From: Bibersteinia trehalosi
GTDB lineage: Bacteria; Pseudomonadota; Gammaproteobacteria; Enterobacterales; Pasteurellaceae
Direction of reading: 5' to 3'
Assembly: GCF_004346205.1 (NCBI RefSeq)
Contig: NZ_SMAM01000008.1
Span: forward strand, 1-64,000
DNA length: 64,000 bases
The position numbers and the translations under genes were made by a program. Under the pieces are notes generated by a model that was not told the DNA's origin, did not search any database, and saw only the letters and a program-made list of their open reading frames with translations. Below, in pieces: positions 51,566 to 60,942 of this stretch (position 1 is its first letter; each line of letters starts with the position of its first letter).

Positions 51566-52258
51566 TTATTGTCCATAATACGCATTTGCACCATGCTTAC
51601 GTAAATAGTGTTTATCTAATAATTCCTGTTGCATTGAGTTAATTTGTGGACGAATTTGATGACTGACAAAATTCATATAAGCAACTTCTTCTAACACTAC
51701 GGAATTATGCACTGCATCAAAAGCATCTTTACCCCAAGTGAATGGACCGTGAGAATGAACTAATACACCTGGTACTTGATCTGGGTTAATCCCACGTTTA
51801 CGGAAAGTTTCCACCACTACTTTACCTGTTTCTAATTCATATTCCCCTGCAATTTCCTCTGGCGTCATTCGGCGAGTGCAAGGCACAGAGCCATAAAAAT
51901 AGTCGCCCTGTGTTGTGCCTAAGCAGAGAATATCTTCGCCTGCTTGTGCCCAAGCGGTTGCATGACGAGAGTGAGTATGCACCACGCCTCCGATGTTCGG
52001 AAATTGACGATAAAATTCTAAGTGCGTTGGCGTATCCGATGAAGGTTTTTTATCCCCCCACACACGGTTACCTTGCAAGTCCACAATCACAATATCATCA
52101 GCAGTTATTACATCGTAATCCACGCCTGATGGTTTAATGGCGACTAAGCCTGTTTCACGATCAATTTCACTCACATTTCCCCAAGTAAAGGTCACCAATT
52201 TATATTTTGGGAGTTCAAGATTGGCTTTAAGCACACGTTCACGCAATTCTTTTAACAT
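51566..52258 (-). CDS. ulaF: L-ribulose-5-phosphate 4-epimerase UlaF
   Basis: 230 aa class II aldolase/epimerase. [40 protein letters not shown] (zinc His pair) and [12 protein letters not shown]. Last step of the ascorbate pathway, giving D-xylulose 5-phosphate. Start overlaps the ulaE stop by 7 nt. Confidence 0.95.
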   Translation of the reverse strand: MLKELRERVLKANLELPKYKLVTFTWGNVSEIDRETGLVAIKPSGVDYDVITADDIVIVDLQGNRVWGDKKPSSDTPTHLEFYRQFPNIGGVVHTHSRHATAWAQAGEDILCLGTTQGDYFYGSVPCTRRMTPEEIAGEYELETGKVVVETFRKRGINPDQVPGVLVHSHGPFTWGKDAFDAVHNSVVLEEVAYMNFVSHQIRPQINSMQQELLDKHYLRKHGANAYYGQ

Positions 52259-53112
52259 TGGAATCCTCCTTCTTGCATTTTTTGCTCAATCCAACGACGA
52301 GCATTGATAATTTCTGCGATAGGCTCTTCGGCTTTTTCCGTCCACATTTCAATCAAAAATGCACCACGATAGTTAAGTTCTGCAAGTAATTTAAAGAAAC
52401 CGACAAAGTCCACACAGCCCTCACCGAATGGCACATCTCGGAATTGCCCTTTGCAGGTTTCGGTGACCTTGTAAGTATCTTTTAAGTGAATTTTAGAGAT
52501 TTTATCTATACCTAAACGTAACTCTTCCTGCCAATTGTCATTCCACGCACTCAAATTGCCTATGTCGGGATAAACGGTAAACCACGGATTTTTAATCAAA
52601 TCGTCCCATTTCTTCCAACGAGAAATAGAACTCATAAACTGAGTATCCATAATTTCCACTGCAATCGTTACCTCATTGCTTGCTGCAAGTTCTACCGCCC
52701 ATTCTAATCCCTCTTGGAAATGTTTGAGCGTTTCTTCATCTTGCTCTTCGTAATACACATCATAACCGGCCAGCTGAATGGTACGAATACCAAGATCAAC
52801 CGCTAACTGCACCGCTTTTTCCATAATTTCACGCGCTTTCGCACGGATTTCTGGATCGTGACTACCAAATGGGAAGCGGCGATGCCCTGAAAGGCACATT
52901 GAAGGAATGGTTACGCCTGTGTTAATGATTGCTTTCACGAGCTTAATCCGCTCTTTTTTGCTCCAATCTAATCGTGCTAAACGCTCATCGGTTTCATCAA
53001 TAGATATTTCCACAAAATCAAAACCGCAGGCTTTCGCAATAGAAAGTCTATCCTGCCAAGAAATATTTTTTGGCAACGCTTTTTCATAAATACCAAGTTT
53101 GTGTTTTCTCAT
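52252..53112 (-). CDS. ulaE: L-xylulose-5-phosphate 3-epimerase UlaE
   Basis: 286 aa TIM-barrel epimerase. [20 protein letters not shown] at the start and [20 protein letters not shown]; metal ligands in VAVEIMDT-like [20 protein letters not shown] and AFLIEMWTE. Converts L-xylulose 5-phosphate to L-ribulose 5-phosphate. AGGAAAACCT precedes the ATG. Overlaps ulaF. Confidence 0.95.
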   Translation of the reverse strand: MRKHKLGIYEKALPKNISWQDRLSIAKACGFDFVEISIDETDERLARLDWSKKERIKLVKAIINTGVTIPSMCLSGHRRFPFGSHDPEIRAKAREIMEKAVQLAVDLGIRTIQLAGYDVYYEEQDEETLKHFQEGLEWAVELAASNEVTIAVEIMDTQFMSSISRWKKWDDLIKNPWFTVYPDIGNLSAWNDNWQEELRLGIDKISKIHLKDTYKVTETCKGQFRDVPFGEGCVDFVGFFKLLAELNYRGAFLIEMWTEKAEEPIAEIINARRWIEQKMQEGGFQC

Positions 53113-53182
53113 AGGTTTTCCTATTTTTAGAGTAAAGATAGCTGAGCAGAATTTCAGAAAGTAATTTTTTCCACCTAAAGGA

Positions 53183-53443
53183 TTAAATCCTTTCGGTAAT
53201 ATTTATTTTTCCGTTTCTAATAAGAGACTCTTCTTGGTAAGTAGCAATAACATAATCTCCTGTTGGATAGGCCACAGCCATCAAGAAATATCCCTGTTCT
53301 ATTTGCTCATCTGTTAGAAATGATTGTTCGCTTTGAGCGGTGGCTGGGTCAATAATTAAACGTACAGCACAGGCACTAAAGCTCCCAATCCAATGCTAAT
53401 AAATGTAATAGAAAATTAACCTTTTCCAAGATTTTTTATTCAT
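53183..53443 (-). pseudogene. Dead plant-type [2Fe-2S] ferredoxin
   Basis: Within the 407-nt gap between ulaE and ulaR. An ATG at 53443 (GGAG upstream) opens MNKKSWKRL and soon stops. From 53395 down to the TAA at 53183-53185 the frame reads GSFSACAVRL, SEQSFLTDEQIEQGYFL, MAVAYPTGDYVI and TYQEESL, colinear with the C-terminal half of chloroplast/cyanobacterial-type ferredoxins (GSCSSCAG, QSFLDDDQIEEGFVL, TCAAYPTSDVTI). Of the cluster cysteines only one of the CxxC pair survives; the first, the CxxC partner (now Phe) and the last (now Ala) are missing. The rest of the gap shows nothing. Confidence 0.72.
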
Positions 53444-53519
53444 TACACTATTCTCCTATAGTATTACGGTAACCATATTTCAGATCGCATTTTATGAAGG
53501 AAGTTTATTGTTTGATTGG

Positions 53520-54266
53520 TTAAGCTAAAATAACCTCTAATCCCTTATTTCTTAAGGCATTGATAATTGCAGAGTCGGCTTCTTTCCCTGTAATCAGTAA
53601 ATCAATTTCTTTTAGTTCAGAAAACAGCATTCCGACACGTTTACCTAATTTACTACTATCTAATAAAACCACATATTTATTTGCTCTTGCTGACATCTGT
53701 TTTTCAGAATTGGCTATAATCATATCCGTTTTAAATAAGCCATCTTGAGTGAAGCCTTTACCGCTGGTGAACATAATATTCGCCGCATAAGTTGATTCAT
53801 TCTGTGCATTTAGTGACAATGTAATTGCTTTATTATGGTTATATTGTCCACCAATAATCACGAGATCCTCATGATTATGCTCAATTAGATGGTTAGCAAG
53901 CGGTAGATAATTGGTCATAATTTGCAATTTTTTCCGGCACAAATGTTCGCCGAGCATCAGCATCGTCGAACCACAGGTGAGTAAAACGCTATCGCCATCA
54001 GTACATAATTTGCTTGCTGCTTGAGCTATACGTTGTTTTTCATCGCTATTAGAAATAATTCCCTTATGTTTTGGAATAAAGTCCGTACGCAATACTTCAG
54101 CGCCATTGCGCACTTTTTGTAATCGACCTTGCTCATGGAGTTTATTTATATCTCGGCGAGCGGTAGCGGGCGAAACATTGAGTAATTCAATAATATCTTG
54201 GGTAGAGAGAAACTGCTTGTCTGATAGCAAATTCAATAATTGTCTGTGTCGATAATTCTCGTTCAT
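53520..54266 (-). CDS. ulaR: DeoR-family regulator UlaR
   Basis: 248 aa. HTH YRHRQLLNLLSDKQFLSTQDIIELLNVSPATARRDINKLHEQG, then a sugar-phosphate-binding DeoR domain (DGDSVLLTCGSTMLMLGEHL; TSGKGFTQDGLFKTD). By position and family it is UlaR, the repressor of ula operons that senses L-ascorbate 6-phosphate. It lies between ulaG and ulaE on the same strand. Confidence 0.9.
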   Translation of the reverse strand: MNENYRHRQLLNLLSDKQFLSTQDIIELLNVSPATARRDINKLHEQGRLQKVRNGAEVLRTDFIPKHKGIISNSDEKQRIAQAASKLCTDGDSVLLTCGSTMLMLGEHLCRKKLQIMTNYLPLANHLIEHNHEDLVIIGGQYNHNKAITLSLNAQNESTYAANIMFTSGKGFTQDGLFKTDMIIANSEKQMSARANKYVVLLDSSKLGKRVGMLFSELKEIDLLITGKEADSAIINALRNKGLEVILA

Positions 54267-54309
54267 TATTCGTCCTGTGTTTTTTGATTATTATTAGCCG
54301 TAATGAACG

Positions 54310-54337
54310 GTAGGGGCGAATGACGATCCGCCCCTAC
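54310..54337 (-). repeat. GTAGGGGCG hairpin between ulaG and ulaR
   Basis: GTAGGGGCG (54310-54318) and CGCCCCTAC (54329-54337). No T run. Same GGGGCGAAT core as the hairpins at 43336, 57611 and, in part, 62198; probably a dispersed repeat that may modulate mRNA ends. Confidence 0.7.
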
Positions 54338-54343
54338 AATTCG

Positions 54344-55435
54344 TTACAGCATAGATTTAAATTGAATATTTGGTTCTTGCTCAAAGCAATCATCAAAGCC
54401 ACGAGGGTGGTGATATTCAATAAGGTCTTTATCTCGTGGGTACACATATTTTCCACCTACTTCCCAAATGAATGGGTGGAATTGATATTGTAAACGGTCT
54501 TTACGCATACGCCATAATTGTAGAATTTCATCAGTACTTGCCATAAAGTTCGTCCAAATATCGTGATGTACTGGGATAATCACTTTACAACGTAAACATT
54601 CCGCCATACGCAATAAATCTACAGAGGTCATTTTATCTGCGATACCTACAGGGTTTTCACCATAGTTATTGAGTGCAACATCAATATCAAACTGTTTACC
54701 ATGTTTTGCAAATTGAATAGAGTAGTGAGAGTCTGCTCCATGGTAAATAGTACCACCAGGGGTTTTGAACACGTAGTTTACTGCTTTACGTCCCATTTCT
54801 TCATCAGAAGGGCAAAGACCTGCTAATTCTCCACCTCTTTCTTCTGCACCTTCGACTGGTAAGGTTACTAAACAGGTACGGTCGAATGAATCTAGCGCAT
54901 GAATTTCAACGTCTTTGAGTTTTACGACATCACCTGGTTTTACAATGATAATGCGCTCTTCTGGTACACCCCATTTTTTCCATAGCTCAGCACAGTGCCA
55001 TGGACCAACAAATTTAACATGGTTGAGATTTGGATTATTCACAATGGCAGCAGCTACATTTACATCAATGTGGTCTGAGTGATAGTGTGAAGCTAAGATA
55101 AAATCTACCTCGTTAATTGAAAATGGATCCAATACCATTGGCTGTGCGCGTAGGTTCGGTTGTAGTTTACGTACACCTGCCATATTTGCCATTTGGTGAC
55201 CACGTACCATATCTTTTACTTTCTTAGTTGATTTTCCTCGTCCACACCATAAATCCATGCAAATATTGGCACCCGCTGGGGTTTTGATCCACACACCCAC
55301 ACAACCTAACCACCACATAGCAAAGTTACCCTCTGGTACAACTTCTTGCTCGATCTCTTCATTTAGCCAAGTACCCCATTCAGGGAAGGTTGATAAAATC
55401 CAGCTTTCACGGGTAATTTCAGAAATTTTGCTCAT
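54344..55435 (-). CDS. ulaG: L-ascorbate-6-phosphate lactonase UlaG
   Basis: 363 aa from the ATG at 55435 (AAAGGAGTTCGTA upstream). MBL-fold lactonase: [26 protein letters not shown], the metal motif in [11 protein letters not shown] (HxHxDH intact), YHGADSHYS and [10 protein letters not shown]. Opens the lactone ring of L-ascorbate 6-phosphate to 3-keto-L-gulonate 6-phosphate. Divergent from ulaA. Confidence 0.96.
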   Translation of the reverse strand: MSKISEITRESWILSTFPEWGTWLNEEIEQEVVPEGNFAMWWLGCVGVWIKTPAGANICMDLWCGRGKSTKKVKDMVRGHQMANMAGVRKLQPNLRAQPMVLDPFSINEVDFILASHYHSDHIDVNVAAAIVNNPNLNHVKFVGPWHCAELWKKWGVPEERIIIVKPGDVVKLKDVEIHALDSFDRTCLVTLPVEGAEERGGELAGLCPSDEEMGRKAVNYVFKTPGGTIYHGADSHYSIQFAKHGKQFDIDVALNNYGENPVGIADKMTSVDLLRMAECLRCKVIIPVHHDIWTNFMASTDEILQLWRMRKDRLQYQFHPFIWEVGGKYVYPRDKDLIEYHHPRGFDDCFEQEPNIQFKSML

Positions 55436-55466
55436 TACGAACTCCTTTTGTTCAAATAAGATTAAA

Positions 55467-55492
55467 TAATCACAAATAATCATAACTAATCA
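55467..55492. promoter_or_regulatory. Phased TAATCA repeats, candidate UlaR operator
   Basis: TAATCA occurs at 55467, 55477 and 55487, exactly one helical turn apart, 32-57 nt upstream of ulaG. The 12-mer CACAAATAATCA containing the second copy recurs at 55693-55704 in the ulaA promoter. A TAATCA on the opposite strand also lies upstream of ulaR (54285-54290). Assignment to UlaR is inference. Confidence 0.55.
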
Positions 55493-55680
55493 TCAGGATT
55501 TGTAAAATACATTTTTAGAATTTTGTGATCTATGTCTAATTTTTCTTATTTGTATGAGCCTTTATCTACATTGATTAGTCTCGTGTTTATAATTAGTTTT
55601 ATCTGGGAACAATACCAAGATATATACGAGATTTATTTTATTTTTTAAAAAAAATGGCGCAATGAAAAAATGATTTTTTT

Positions 55681-55696
55681 TGTGAACTTCATCACA
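55681..55696. promoter_or_regulatory. CRP-binding site upstream of ulaA
   Basis: TGTGA-N6-TCACA with perfect arms (TGTGAACTTCATCACA). It supports cAMP-CRP activation of the ula operons, as in E. coli. The right arm overlaps the start of the CACAAATAATCA motif, so activator and repressor may compete. Confidence 0.85.
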
Positions 55697-55806
55697 AATA
55701 ATCAAATTCAATCTTTTATAATCGTCAATAATTGTTATTATTTATCACGTTGATCCCTTAGGGATAATAATTTTTATTTCACAACACATAAATAAGAGGC
55801 ACTCTT

Positions 55807-57594
55807 ATGGACTTTCTTACTGATATTCTCCTTTTTTTAAAGGATCAAGTGCTAAATAAAGCACCTTTCTTATTGGGTATTGTTGCTTTTATCGGTTATA
55901 CCTTACTGAAAAAAGACACCACAACAATTATTAAAGGCACAATTAAAACTATTGTTGGTTTCTTTATTGTGCAAGCAGGTTCAGGTTTCTTAACTAGTAA
56001 CTTTAAACCTGTAATTGATGGTCTAGCAAAATATCATCAATTAACTGGGGCAGTTATTGATCCATATACCAGTATGCAATCAACCATTCAAACAATGGGT
56101 GAGAATTATGCATGGGTTGGTTATGCTGTTATCGGCGCACTATTACTCAATATTTTATTAGTTGTATTTCGTCGTTTAACGGGTATTCGTACTATTATGC
56201 TTACGGGGCATATTATGTTCCAGCAAGCAGGCTTAGTTGCTGTGTTCTATATGATTATCGGCGCCTCTATGTGGGAAACGATTATTTATACTTCTGTGTT
56301 AATGGCGCTCTATTGGGGTATCTCATCTAACATTATGTATAAACCAACTCAAGCGGTTACTGGTGGTGCAGGTTTTTCTATTGGCCACCAACAACAAATT
56401 GCTTCTTGGATTGCGGTTAAACTCGCGCCGAAACTGGGAGATAGAAAAGACTCTGTGGATCATATGAACTTGCCAAAATGGTTACATATTTTCCACGACA
56501 GTATTTCAGCTACAGCGATTGTAATGACAGTTTTCTTCGGTATTATCCTACTGTCTTTCGGCTTAGATAATTTGAAAGAAATGGCTGGAAATACCAACTG
56601 GTTCATGTATATCTTAGAGATGGGTTTGAAATTTGCGGTAGCAATTCAAATTATCGTCACAGGTGTGCGTATGTTTGTGGCTGAACTTTCAGAAGCTTTC
56701 AAAGGTATTGCAGAACGCTTAATTCCAAATTCAGTCTTGGCGATTGACTGTGCGGCAATCTACGCATTCTCTCCAAATGCCATGGTGTTCGGCTTTATGT
56801 GGGGGGCAATTGGTCAGTTTGTGGCAGTTGCAGCCTTACTCGGTGTGGGTTCTCCAGTATTAATTATCCCTGGCTTTATTCCAATGTTCTTCTCAAATGC
56901 AACTATTGGTGTATTTGCTAACCAATTTGGTGGTTGGAAAGCTGTGATGAAAATCTGTTTTGTCATGGGTTTAATTGAAGTATTTGGTTCTGCATGGGTT
57001 ATTCAAATGCTGGCTGAACAGGGTACAACCTTCAATGGTTGGATGGGTATGGCAGACTGGGCATTATTCTTCCCACCAATTTTACAAGGTATTATTAGTG
57101 TTCCTGGTTTCTTCTTCATCATTGTTGCAGCTGCAATGGTCTATATGTTCTTTGCATCAAAACAATTACGTGCTGAAGAAGCTGAAGCAGCAGCAAAAGG
57201 TTTAACCCTTGAACAGCTAGATGGCTATGGCTTAGATGAAGTAAAAGGCGAAGAAGAGCCTGTACAAGCGGTTGTAAATACCGAAAATTCTGCAAATCCA
57301 GTACGCATCTTAGCAGTGTGTGGTTCTGGACAAGGCTCATCTATGATGATGAAAATGAAAATTAAAGGCTACTTAGATAAACGCGGTATTCCAAATATTA
57401 TGGATTCTTGTGCAGTAACAGATTACAAAGGCAAATTAAATGAAGTTGATATTATTGTATCAAGCAAACATTTAGCTGGCGAAATTGAAGTTCCTGAAGG
57501 TAAAGCCGTACTTGGTGTACAAAATATGTTAAATCCGAATTCATTCGGTGATGAATTAATCGAATTGATTAACAAACATAATGCTAAAGCGTAA
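55807..57594 (+). CDS. ulaA: Ascorbate PTS permease, IIC-IIB fusion (UlaA-UlaB)
   Basis: 595 aa. Residues 1-465 are UlaA-type [55 protein letters not shown] and [21 protein letters not shown]. After a Glu/Ala linker, residues 499-595 form the IIB domain with phospho-Cys505 in [13 protein letters not shown]. In E. coli IIB (UlaB) is a separate protein. Imports and phosphorylates L-ascorbate at the inner membrane with UlaC as IIA. Confidence 0.95.
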   Translation: MDFLTDILLFLKDQVLNKAPFLLGIVAFIGYTLLKKDTTTIIKGTIKTIVGFFIVQAGSGFLTSNFKPVIDGLAKYHQLTGAVIDPYTSMQSTIQTMGENYAWVGYAVIGALLLNILLVVFRRLTGIRTIMLTGHIMFQQAGLVAVFYMIIGASMWETIIYTSVLMALYWGISSNIMYKPTQAVTGGAGFSIGHQQQIASWIAVKLAPKLGDRKDSVDHMNLPKWLHIFHDSISATAIVMTVFFGIILLSFGLDNLKEMAGNTNWFMYILEMGLKFAVAIQIIVTGVRMFVAELSEAFKGIAERLIPNSVLAIDCAAIYAFSPNAMVFGFMWGAIGQFVAVAALLGVGSPVLIIPGFIPMFFSNATIGVFANQFGGWKAVMKICFVMGLIEVFGSAWVIQMLAEQGTTFNGWMGMADWALFFPPILQGIISVPGFFFIIVAAAMVYMFFASKQLRAEEAEAAAKGLTLEQLDGYGLDEVKGEEEPVQAVVNTENSANPVRILAVCGSGQGSSMMMKMKIKGYLDKRGIPNIMDSCAVTDYKGKLNEVDIIVSSKHLAGEIEVPEGKAVLGVQNMLNPNSFGDELIELINKHNAKA

Positions 57595-57610
57595 TCAGGC
57601 GTAATAATAT

Positions 57611-57633
57611 GGGGCGAAATGATTATTCGCCCC
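57611..57633 (+). repeat. GGGGCGAA hairpin between ulaA and ulaC
   Basis: GGGGCGAA (57611-57618) and TTCGCCCC (57626-57633). Not followed by T residues, so probably an intercistronic RNA hairpin rather than a full terminator; the ulaC ribosome site follows directly. Confidence 0.7.
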
Positions 57634-57654
57634 AACTATTCAAAGGAATGTGTG

Positions 57655-58125
57655 ATGAACTTAAAACAATCTCTTATTGAAAATAATTCTATTTTATTAA
57701 ATCAATCTGCTAAAAATTGGGAAGAGGCAGTAAAGATTGGAACAGATTTATTAATAAAAGCAGGCACAATTGAGCCACGCTATTACGATAATATTATTAG
57801 CAAGGTAAAAGAGCTTGGACCTTATATTATTCTTGCTCCAGGATTAGCTATGCCGCATGCTCGTCCAGAAGAAGGTGTTATTAAAACATCATTCGCCTTA
57901 GTGACATTAACTGAACCTGTATTTTTTGAGGGGGAAGAAGAAGGGGTTCGTGTGTTATTAACATTAGCAGGCAGTGATTCTGACCAACATATGCAAGGCT
58001 TAATGGAGATTACCCAAGTATTAGATGACCCAGAAAGCGAGAGTGGGGTAGATTTAGAAAAAATTCTCCGTTGCCAAAGTGCTGAAGATGTCTATGCAGT
58101 GATTGATGCAGCGTTATCTGCATAA
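57655..58125 (+). CDS. ulaC: Ascorbate PTS IIA component UlaC
   Basis: 156 aa from the ATG at 57655 (AAAGGAATGTGTG upstream). Fructose/mannitol-type IIA with the phosphoryl-accepting His68 in APGLAMPHARPEEGV. Passes phosphate from HPr to the IIB domain of the fused permease. Cytoplasmic. Confidence 0.95.
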   Translation: MNLKQSLIENNSILLNQSAKNWEEAVKIGTDLLIKAGTIEPRYYDNIISKVKELGPYIILAPGLAMPHARPEEGVIKTSFALVTLTEPVFFEGEEEGVRVLLTLAGSDSDQHMQGLMEITQVLDDPESESGVDLEKILRCQSAEDVYAVIDAALSA

Positions 58126-58173
58126 CAGAATGGGTGTGTAATTCCAATTTATATAACGATTAAAGGAGTAAAT

Positions 58174-58848
58174 ATGTCAAAACCAATGTTACAAATCGCT
58201 CTAGATTCTCTATCACTTGAAAAAGCGGTAGCAGATGCCAAACAAGCCGAAGGTGTGGTAGAAATTATTGAAATCGGCACAATTCTGGCTTGTGCGGAAG
58301 GGATGAAAGCGGTTTCAACTTTACGTGCACTGCATCCGAATCATATTTTGGTTTGCGATCTTAAAACCACCGATGGTGGCGCGATCCTTGCCAAAATGGC
58401 ATTTGAAGCGGGAGCGGATTGGCTTACTGTTTCTGCAGCGGCGCACCCCGCAACAAAAGCGGCTTGTAAGAAAGTGGCTGATGACTTTAATGCTGCTCAC
58501 CCAGAGTTAAAAGTACAAAAAGAAATTCAGATTGAAATTTACGGTAATTGGACTTTTGAAGATGCTAAAGAATGGGTTGATTTAGGTGTAAAACAAGCGA
58601 TTTACCACCGTTCTCGTGATGCAGAGCTTGCAGGTAAAGGCTGGACAGCGGAAGATATTGAGAAAATGAAACGCCTTGAAGAAATCGGCTTAGAACTTTC
58701 CATCACTGGTGGCATTGTGCCGGAAGAAATTCACCTCTTTAAAGAGATCAAAAATGCTAAAGTATTTATCGCTGGACGCGCTTTAGTGGGTGAAAAAGGT
58801 AAACAAACAGCCGAAGCCATTCGTGCCGAGATTGAAAAATATTGGTAA
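58174..58848 (+). CDS. ulaD: 3-keto-L-gulonate-6-phosphate decarboxylase
   Basis: 224 aa, OMP-decarboxylase-like barrel: QIALDSLSLEKAV, VEIIEIGTIL, ILVCDLKTTDGGAILAKMAFEAGADW (catalytic D-x-K-x-x-D-type motif) and SITGGIVPEEIHLFKEI. Removes CO2 from 3-keto-L-gulonate 6-phosphate to give L-xylulose 5-phosphate, which UlaE takes. AAGGAGTAAAT precedes the ATG. Last gene of the plus-strand ula unit. Confidence 0.96.
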   Translation: MSKPMLQIALDSLSLEKAVADAKQAEGVVEIIEIGTILACAEGMKAVSTLRALHPNHILVCDLKTTDGGAILAKMAFEAGADWLTVSAAAHPATKAACKKVADDFNAAHPELKVQKEIQIEIYGNWTFEDAKEWVDLGVKQAIYHRSRDAELAGKGWTAEDIEKMKRLEEIGLELSITGGIVPEEIHLFKEIKNAKVFIAGRALVGEKGKQTAEAIRAEIEKYW

Positions 58849-58869
58849 TCTATTAATAAATTTAAAGTT

Positions 58870-58893
58870 AAGCCAGCCTCTGAGGTTGGCTTT
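58870..58893 (+). terminator. Terminator after ulaD
   Basis: AAGCCAGCCTC (58870-58880) and GAGGTTGGCTTT (58882-58893) with one G-T pair, then TTTT. Confidence 0.85.
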
Positions 58894-58997
58894 TTTATTG
58901 CCTATTGAGCGCGCCGCTATTAGATACTTTTTCACACTTGGCTAAATAGCCGGATGAAATATAACAAGCGGTCGTTTTAGCCTAAAAATGTGCAAAA

Positions 58998-59013
58998 TGT
59001 GATCTATATCTAA
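58998..59013. promoter_or_regulatory. CRP-like site upstream of manX
   Basis: TGTGATCTATATCTAA, matching 55524-55539 (ulaG-ulaA region) at 15 of 16 positions. The left half is a perfect CRP half-site; the right half is weak. In the 313-nt gap between ulaD and manX, which also has an uptake word (58963-58971) and the palindrome at 59075, but no gene. Confidence 0.5.
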
Positions 59014-59074
59014 AAAGCATTATTTTGCTAATTTCTTCATTTGACAAAATAATTAGCAAAAATTAGATTGAGAA

Positions 59075-59088
59075 CGTTACCGCAAACG
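59075..59088. promoter_or_regulatory. Candidate operator of the mannose-type PTS
   Basis: CGTTACCGCAAACG: CGTT/AACG arms with a central CG, resembling operators of the LacI/GalR family. No such regulator is in the window, so this is tentative. Confidence 0.35.
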
Positions 59089-59161
59089 ATTTCTTTTTGC
59101 GAGTAATTGGTGAAACAGATTTTGTTTCGGAATATAGCAATGCGCAGAGAGGTGATTACAA

Positions 59162-60121
59162 ATGGTAAATTTGATCATCGCCACTCACGGAAAATTCTCC
59201 GCCGAGTTGGTTAATTCGGCACAAATGGTTTATGGCGACATAGATAATTTGCACGTTGTGACTTTTGTGCCAGGAGAGGGGCAGGATACCCTTGTTGAGA
59301 AATGTCAAGCAATTATTGCGACTTTAGCGCAAGATGCTCAGGTATTATTTTTAGTCGATCTATTTGGTGGCAGTCCGTATAACGCCGCTGCTCGAATAGT
59401 TGCGATGCGTCCGCAAGATGATATTGTGACAGGCGTAAATTTGCCAATGTTACTGGAAGTGATGGACGCATCTGCTGATGAGAAGAGCGCTTCTGCCTTG
59501 GCTGCGTTGGCAAAAGAAGTAGGGCAACAGAGTGTAAAAACTTTTCATCACCAAGCAGCTATAGCAGATGAACAAATAGCTGAAAGGCCTCTGCTTGCAG
59601 AACCAGAAACATATGATCCTGAAGGTAGAATGACGATTTCCTTAATGCGGATTGATGATCGTTTAATCCATGGACAAGTTGCGACGTCTTGGGCAAAAGC
59701 CGTGAAATGTGAAGCTATTTTTGCGGTGAGTGATGAAGTTGCCCAAGATGAACTGCGTAAAAATCTCCTCCTCCAAATTGCCCCAGAGCACCTTAAAGCC
59801 TACGTTATCCCCGTCGAAAAAGCGATTAAAGTTTATCACAATCCTAAATATGCTAGCCGCCATGTATTATGGCTTGTAACTAAACCTGCTGACATTGTGC
59901 GTCTTATTGAAGGAGGGGTGAAAATTGATAAAGTGAATGTTGGTGGTATGACCTATAAAGACGGTAATAAACAGTTATCTGATGCCGTCACGGTGGGTAA
60001 AGAGGATGTTGCAGCATTTAAGAAATTGCTTGAATTAGGCATTGAGCTTTCACTACAAAAAGTAGCAAGCAACCCAAAAGTTGAGCTAACGCAGAAAAAA
60101 CTTGATGAAATTCACTTTTAA
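59162..60121 (+). CDS. manX: Mannose-family PTS IIAB component
   Basis: 319 aa. IIA domain with phospho-His9 in LIIATHGKFSAELV and FLVDLFGGSPYNAA; Ala/Gln/Glu linker about 130-155; IIB domain with phospho-His170 in RIDDRLIHGQVATSWAK. Fused as in E. coli ManX. Accepts phosphate from HPr and passes it to the sugar. Substrate may be mannose, glucose, glucosamine or a related sugar; not decidable. Preceded by GAGAGGTGATTACA. Confidence 0.94.
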   Translation: MVNLIIATHGKFSAELVNSAQMVYGDIDNLHVVTFVPGEGQDTLVEKCQAIIATLAQDAQVLFLVDLFGGSPYNAAARIVAMRPQDDIVTGVNLPMLLEVMDASADEKSASALAALAKEVGQQSVKTFHHQAAIADEQIAERPLLAEPETYDPEGRMTISLMRIDDRLIHGQVATSWAKAVKCEAIFAVSDEVAQDELRKNLLLQIAPEHLKAYVIPVEKAIKVYHNPKYASRHVLWLVTKPADIVRLIEGGVKIDKVNVGGMTYKDGNKQLSDAVTVGKEDVAAFKKLLELGIELSLQKVASNPKVELTQKKLDEIHF

Positions 60122-60135
60122 ATAGGAAATGAATT

Positions 60136-60930
60136 ATGACTACGATGGAAATTATTCTCGTCACATTGGTGGCAGCAGTCTGTGGTATGGGCAGCGTATT
60201 AGATGAACGTCAAACACACCGACCTTTAATTGCTTGTACCTTAGTTGGTTGGGTATTAGGTGACTTACAAACAGGTGTGATTGTAGGTGGTACATTAGAA
60301 ATGCTCGCACTAGGTTGGATGAATGTTGGTGCTGCCATGGCACCAGATGCGGCATTGGCTTCCGTTATCGCGGCAATTTTGGTGATTAAGGGCGGGCAAG
60401 ATAAAGGTACAGCGATTGCTATCGCGATTCCAGTTGCCGCAGCAGGGCAAGTATTAACAATTTTTGTGCGTACTTTAACGATTTTCTTGCAACATAAAGC
60501 AGATAAATTTGCAGAACAGGCAAATTTCCGAGGTATTGAACTTTGCCACTTTACGGGCTTGGCATTACAAGCATTGCGGGTAGCAATTCCAACCTTCTTT
60601 GTTGCTTTAGTGGCAGGTACAGACAGTGTCACAGAAGCCCTAAATGCGATTCCTGAAGTTGTTACGCGTGGCTTGCAAATTGCTGGTGGCTTTATCGTGG
60701 TTGTTGGTTATGCCATGGTAATTAATATGATGCGTGCAGAAGCGCTTATGCCGTTCTTCTTTATCGGCTTTGTGGTTGCCTCATTCTCTAATTATAACTT
60801 GGTGGGATTAGGTTTCTTGGGCGCGTGCTTAGCAATGATCTATATCCAATTAAATCCACGTTTCAATGCGACTACTCAAGCCCCTGTTCAACGTAAGAAA
60901 TTAGCAGAGAATGAGTTAGAAGGCCTATAA
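60136..60930 (+). CDS. manY: Mannose-family PTS IIC component
   Basis: 264 aa membrane protein. MGSVLDERQTHRPLIACTLVGWVLGDLQTGVIVGGTLEMLALGWMNVGAA region is the IIC signature. Forms the translocation channel with IID. 14 nt after manX. Confidence 0.94.
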   Translation: MTTMEIILVTLVAAVCGMGSVLDERQTHRPLIACTLVGWVLGDLQTGVIVGGTLEMLALGWMNVGAAMAPDAALASVIAAILVIKGGQDKGTAIAIAIPVAAAGQVLTIFVRTLTIFLQHKADKFAEQANFRGIELCHFTGLALQALRVAIPTFFVALVAGTDSVTEALNAIPEVVTRGLQIAGGFIVVVGYAMVINMMRAEALMPFFFIGFVVASFSNYNLVGLGFLGACLAMIYIQLNPRFNATTQAPVQRKKLAENELEGL

Positions 60931-60942
60931 GGAGAACAGATT

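Larger units (their letters stand above)
55436..55806. other. ulaG-ulaA divergent control region
   Basis: 371 nt without a gene. It holds three 10-bp-phased TAATCA repeats near ulaG (55467-55492), a CRP-like TGTGATCTATGTCTAA (55524-55539), an inverted TGATTA (55572-55577), a perfect CRP palindrome (55681-55696) and another TAATCA (55699-55704). The rest is AT-rich. Confidence 0.7.

Noticed and set aside
53143-53400. Lipoprotein or small membrane peptide in the ulaR-ulaE gap (a hydrophobic frame GLGALVPVLYV)
   Set aside because: The ferredoxin match in the overlapping frame is much more specific; the hydrophobic frame has no start with a ribosome site.
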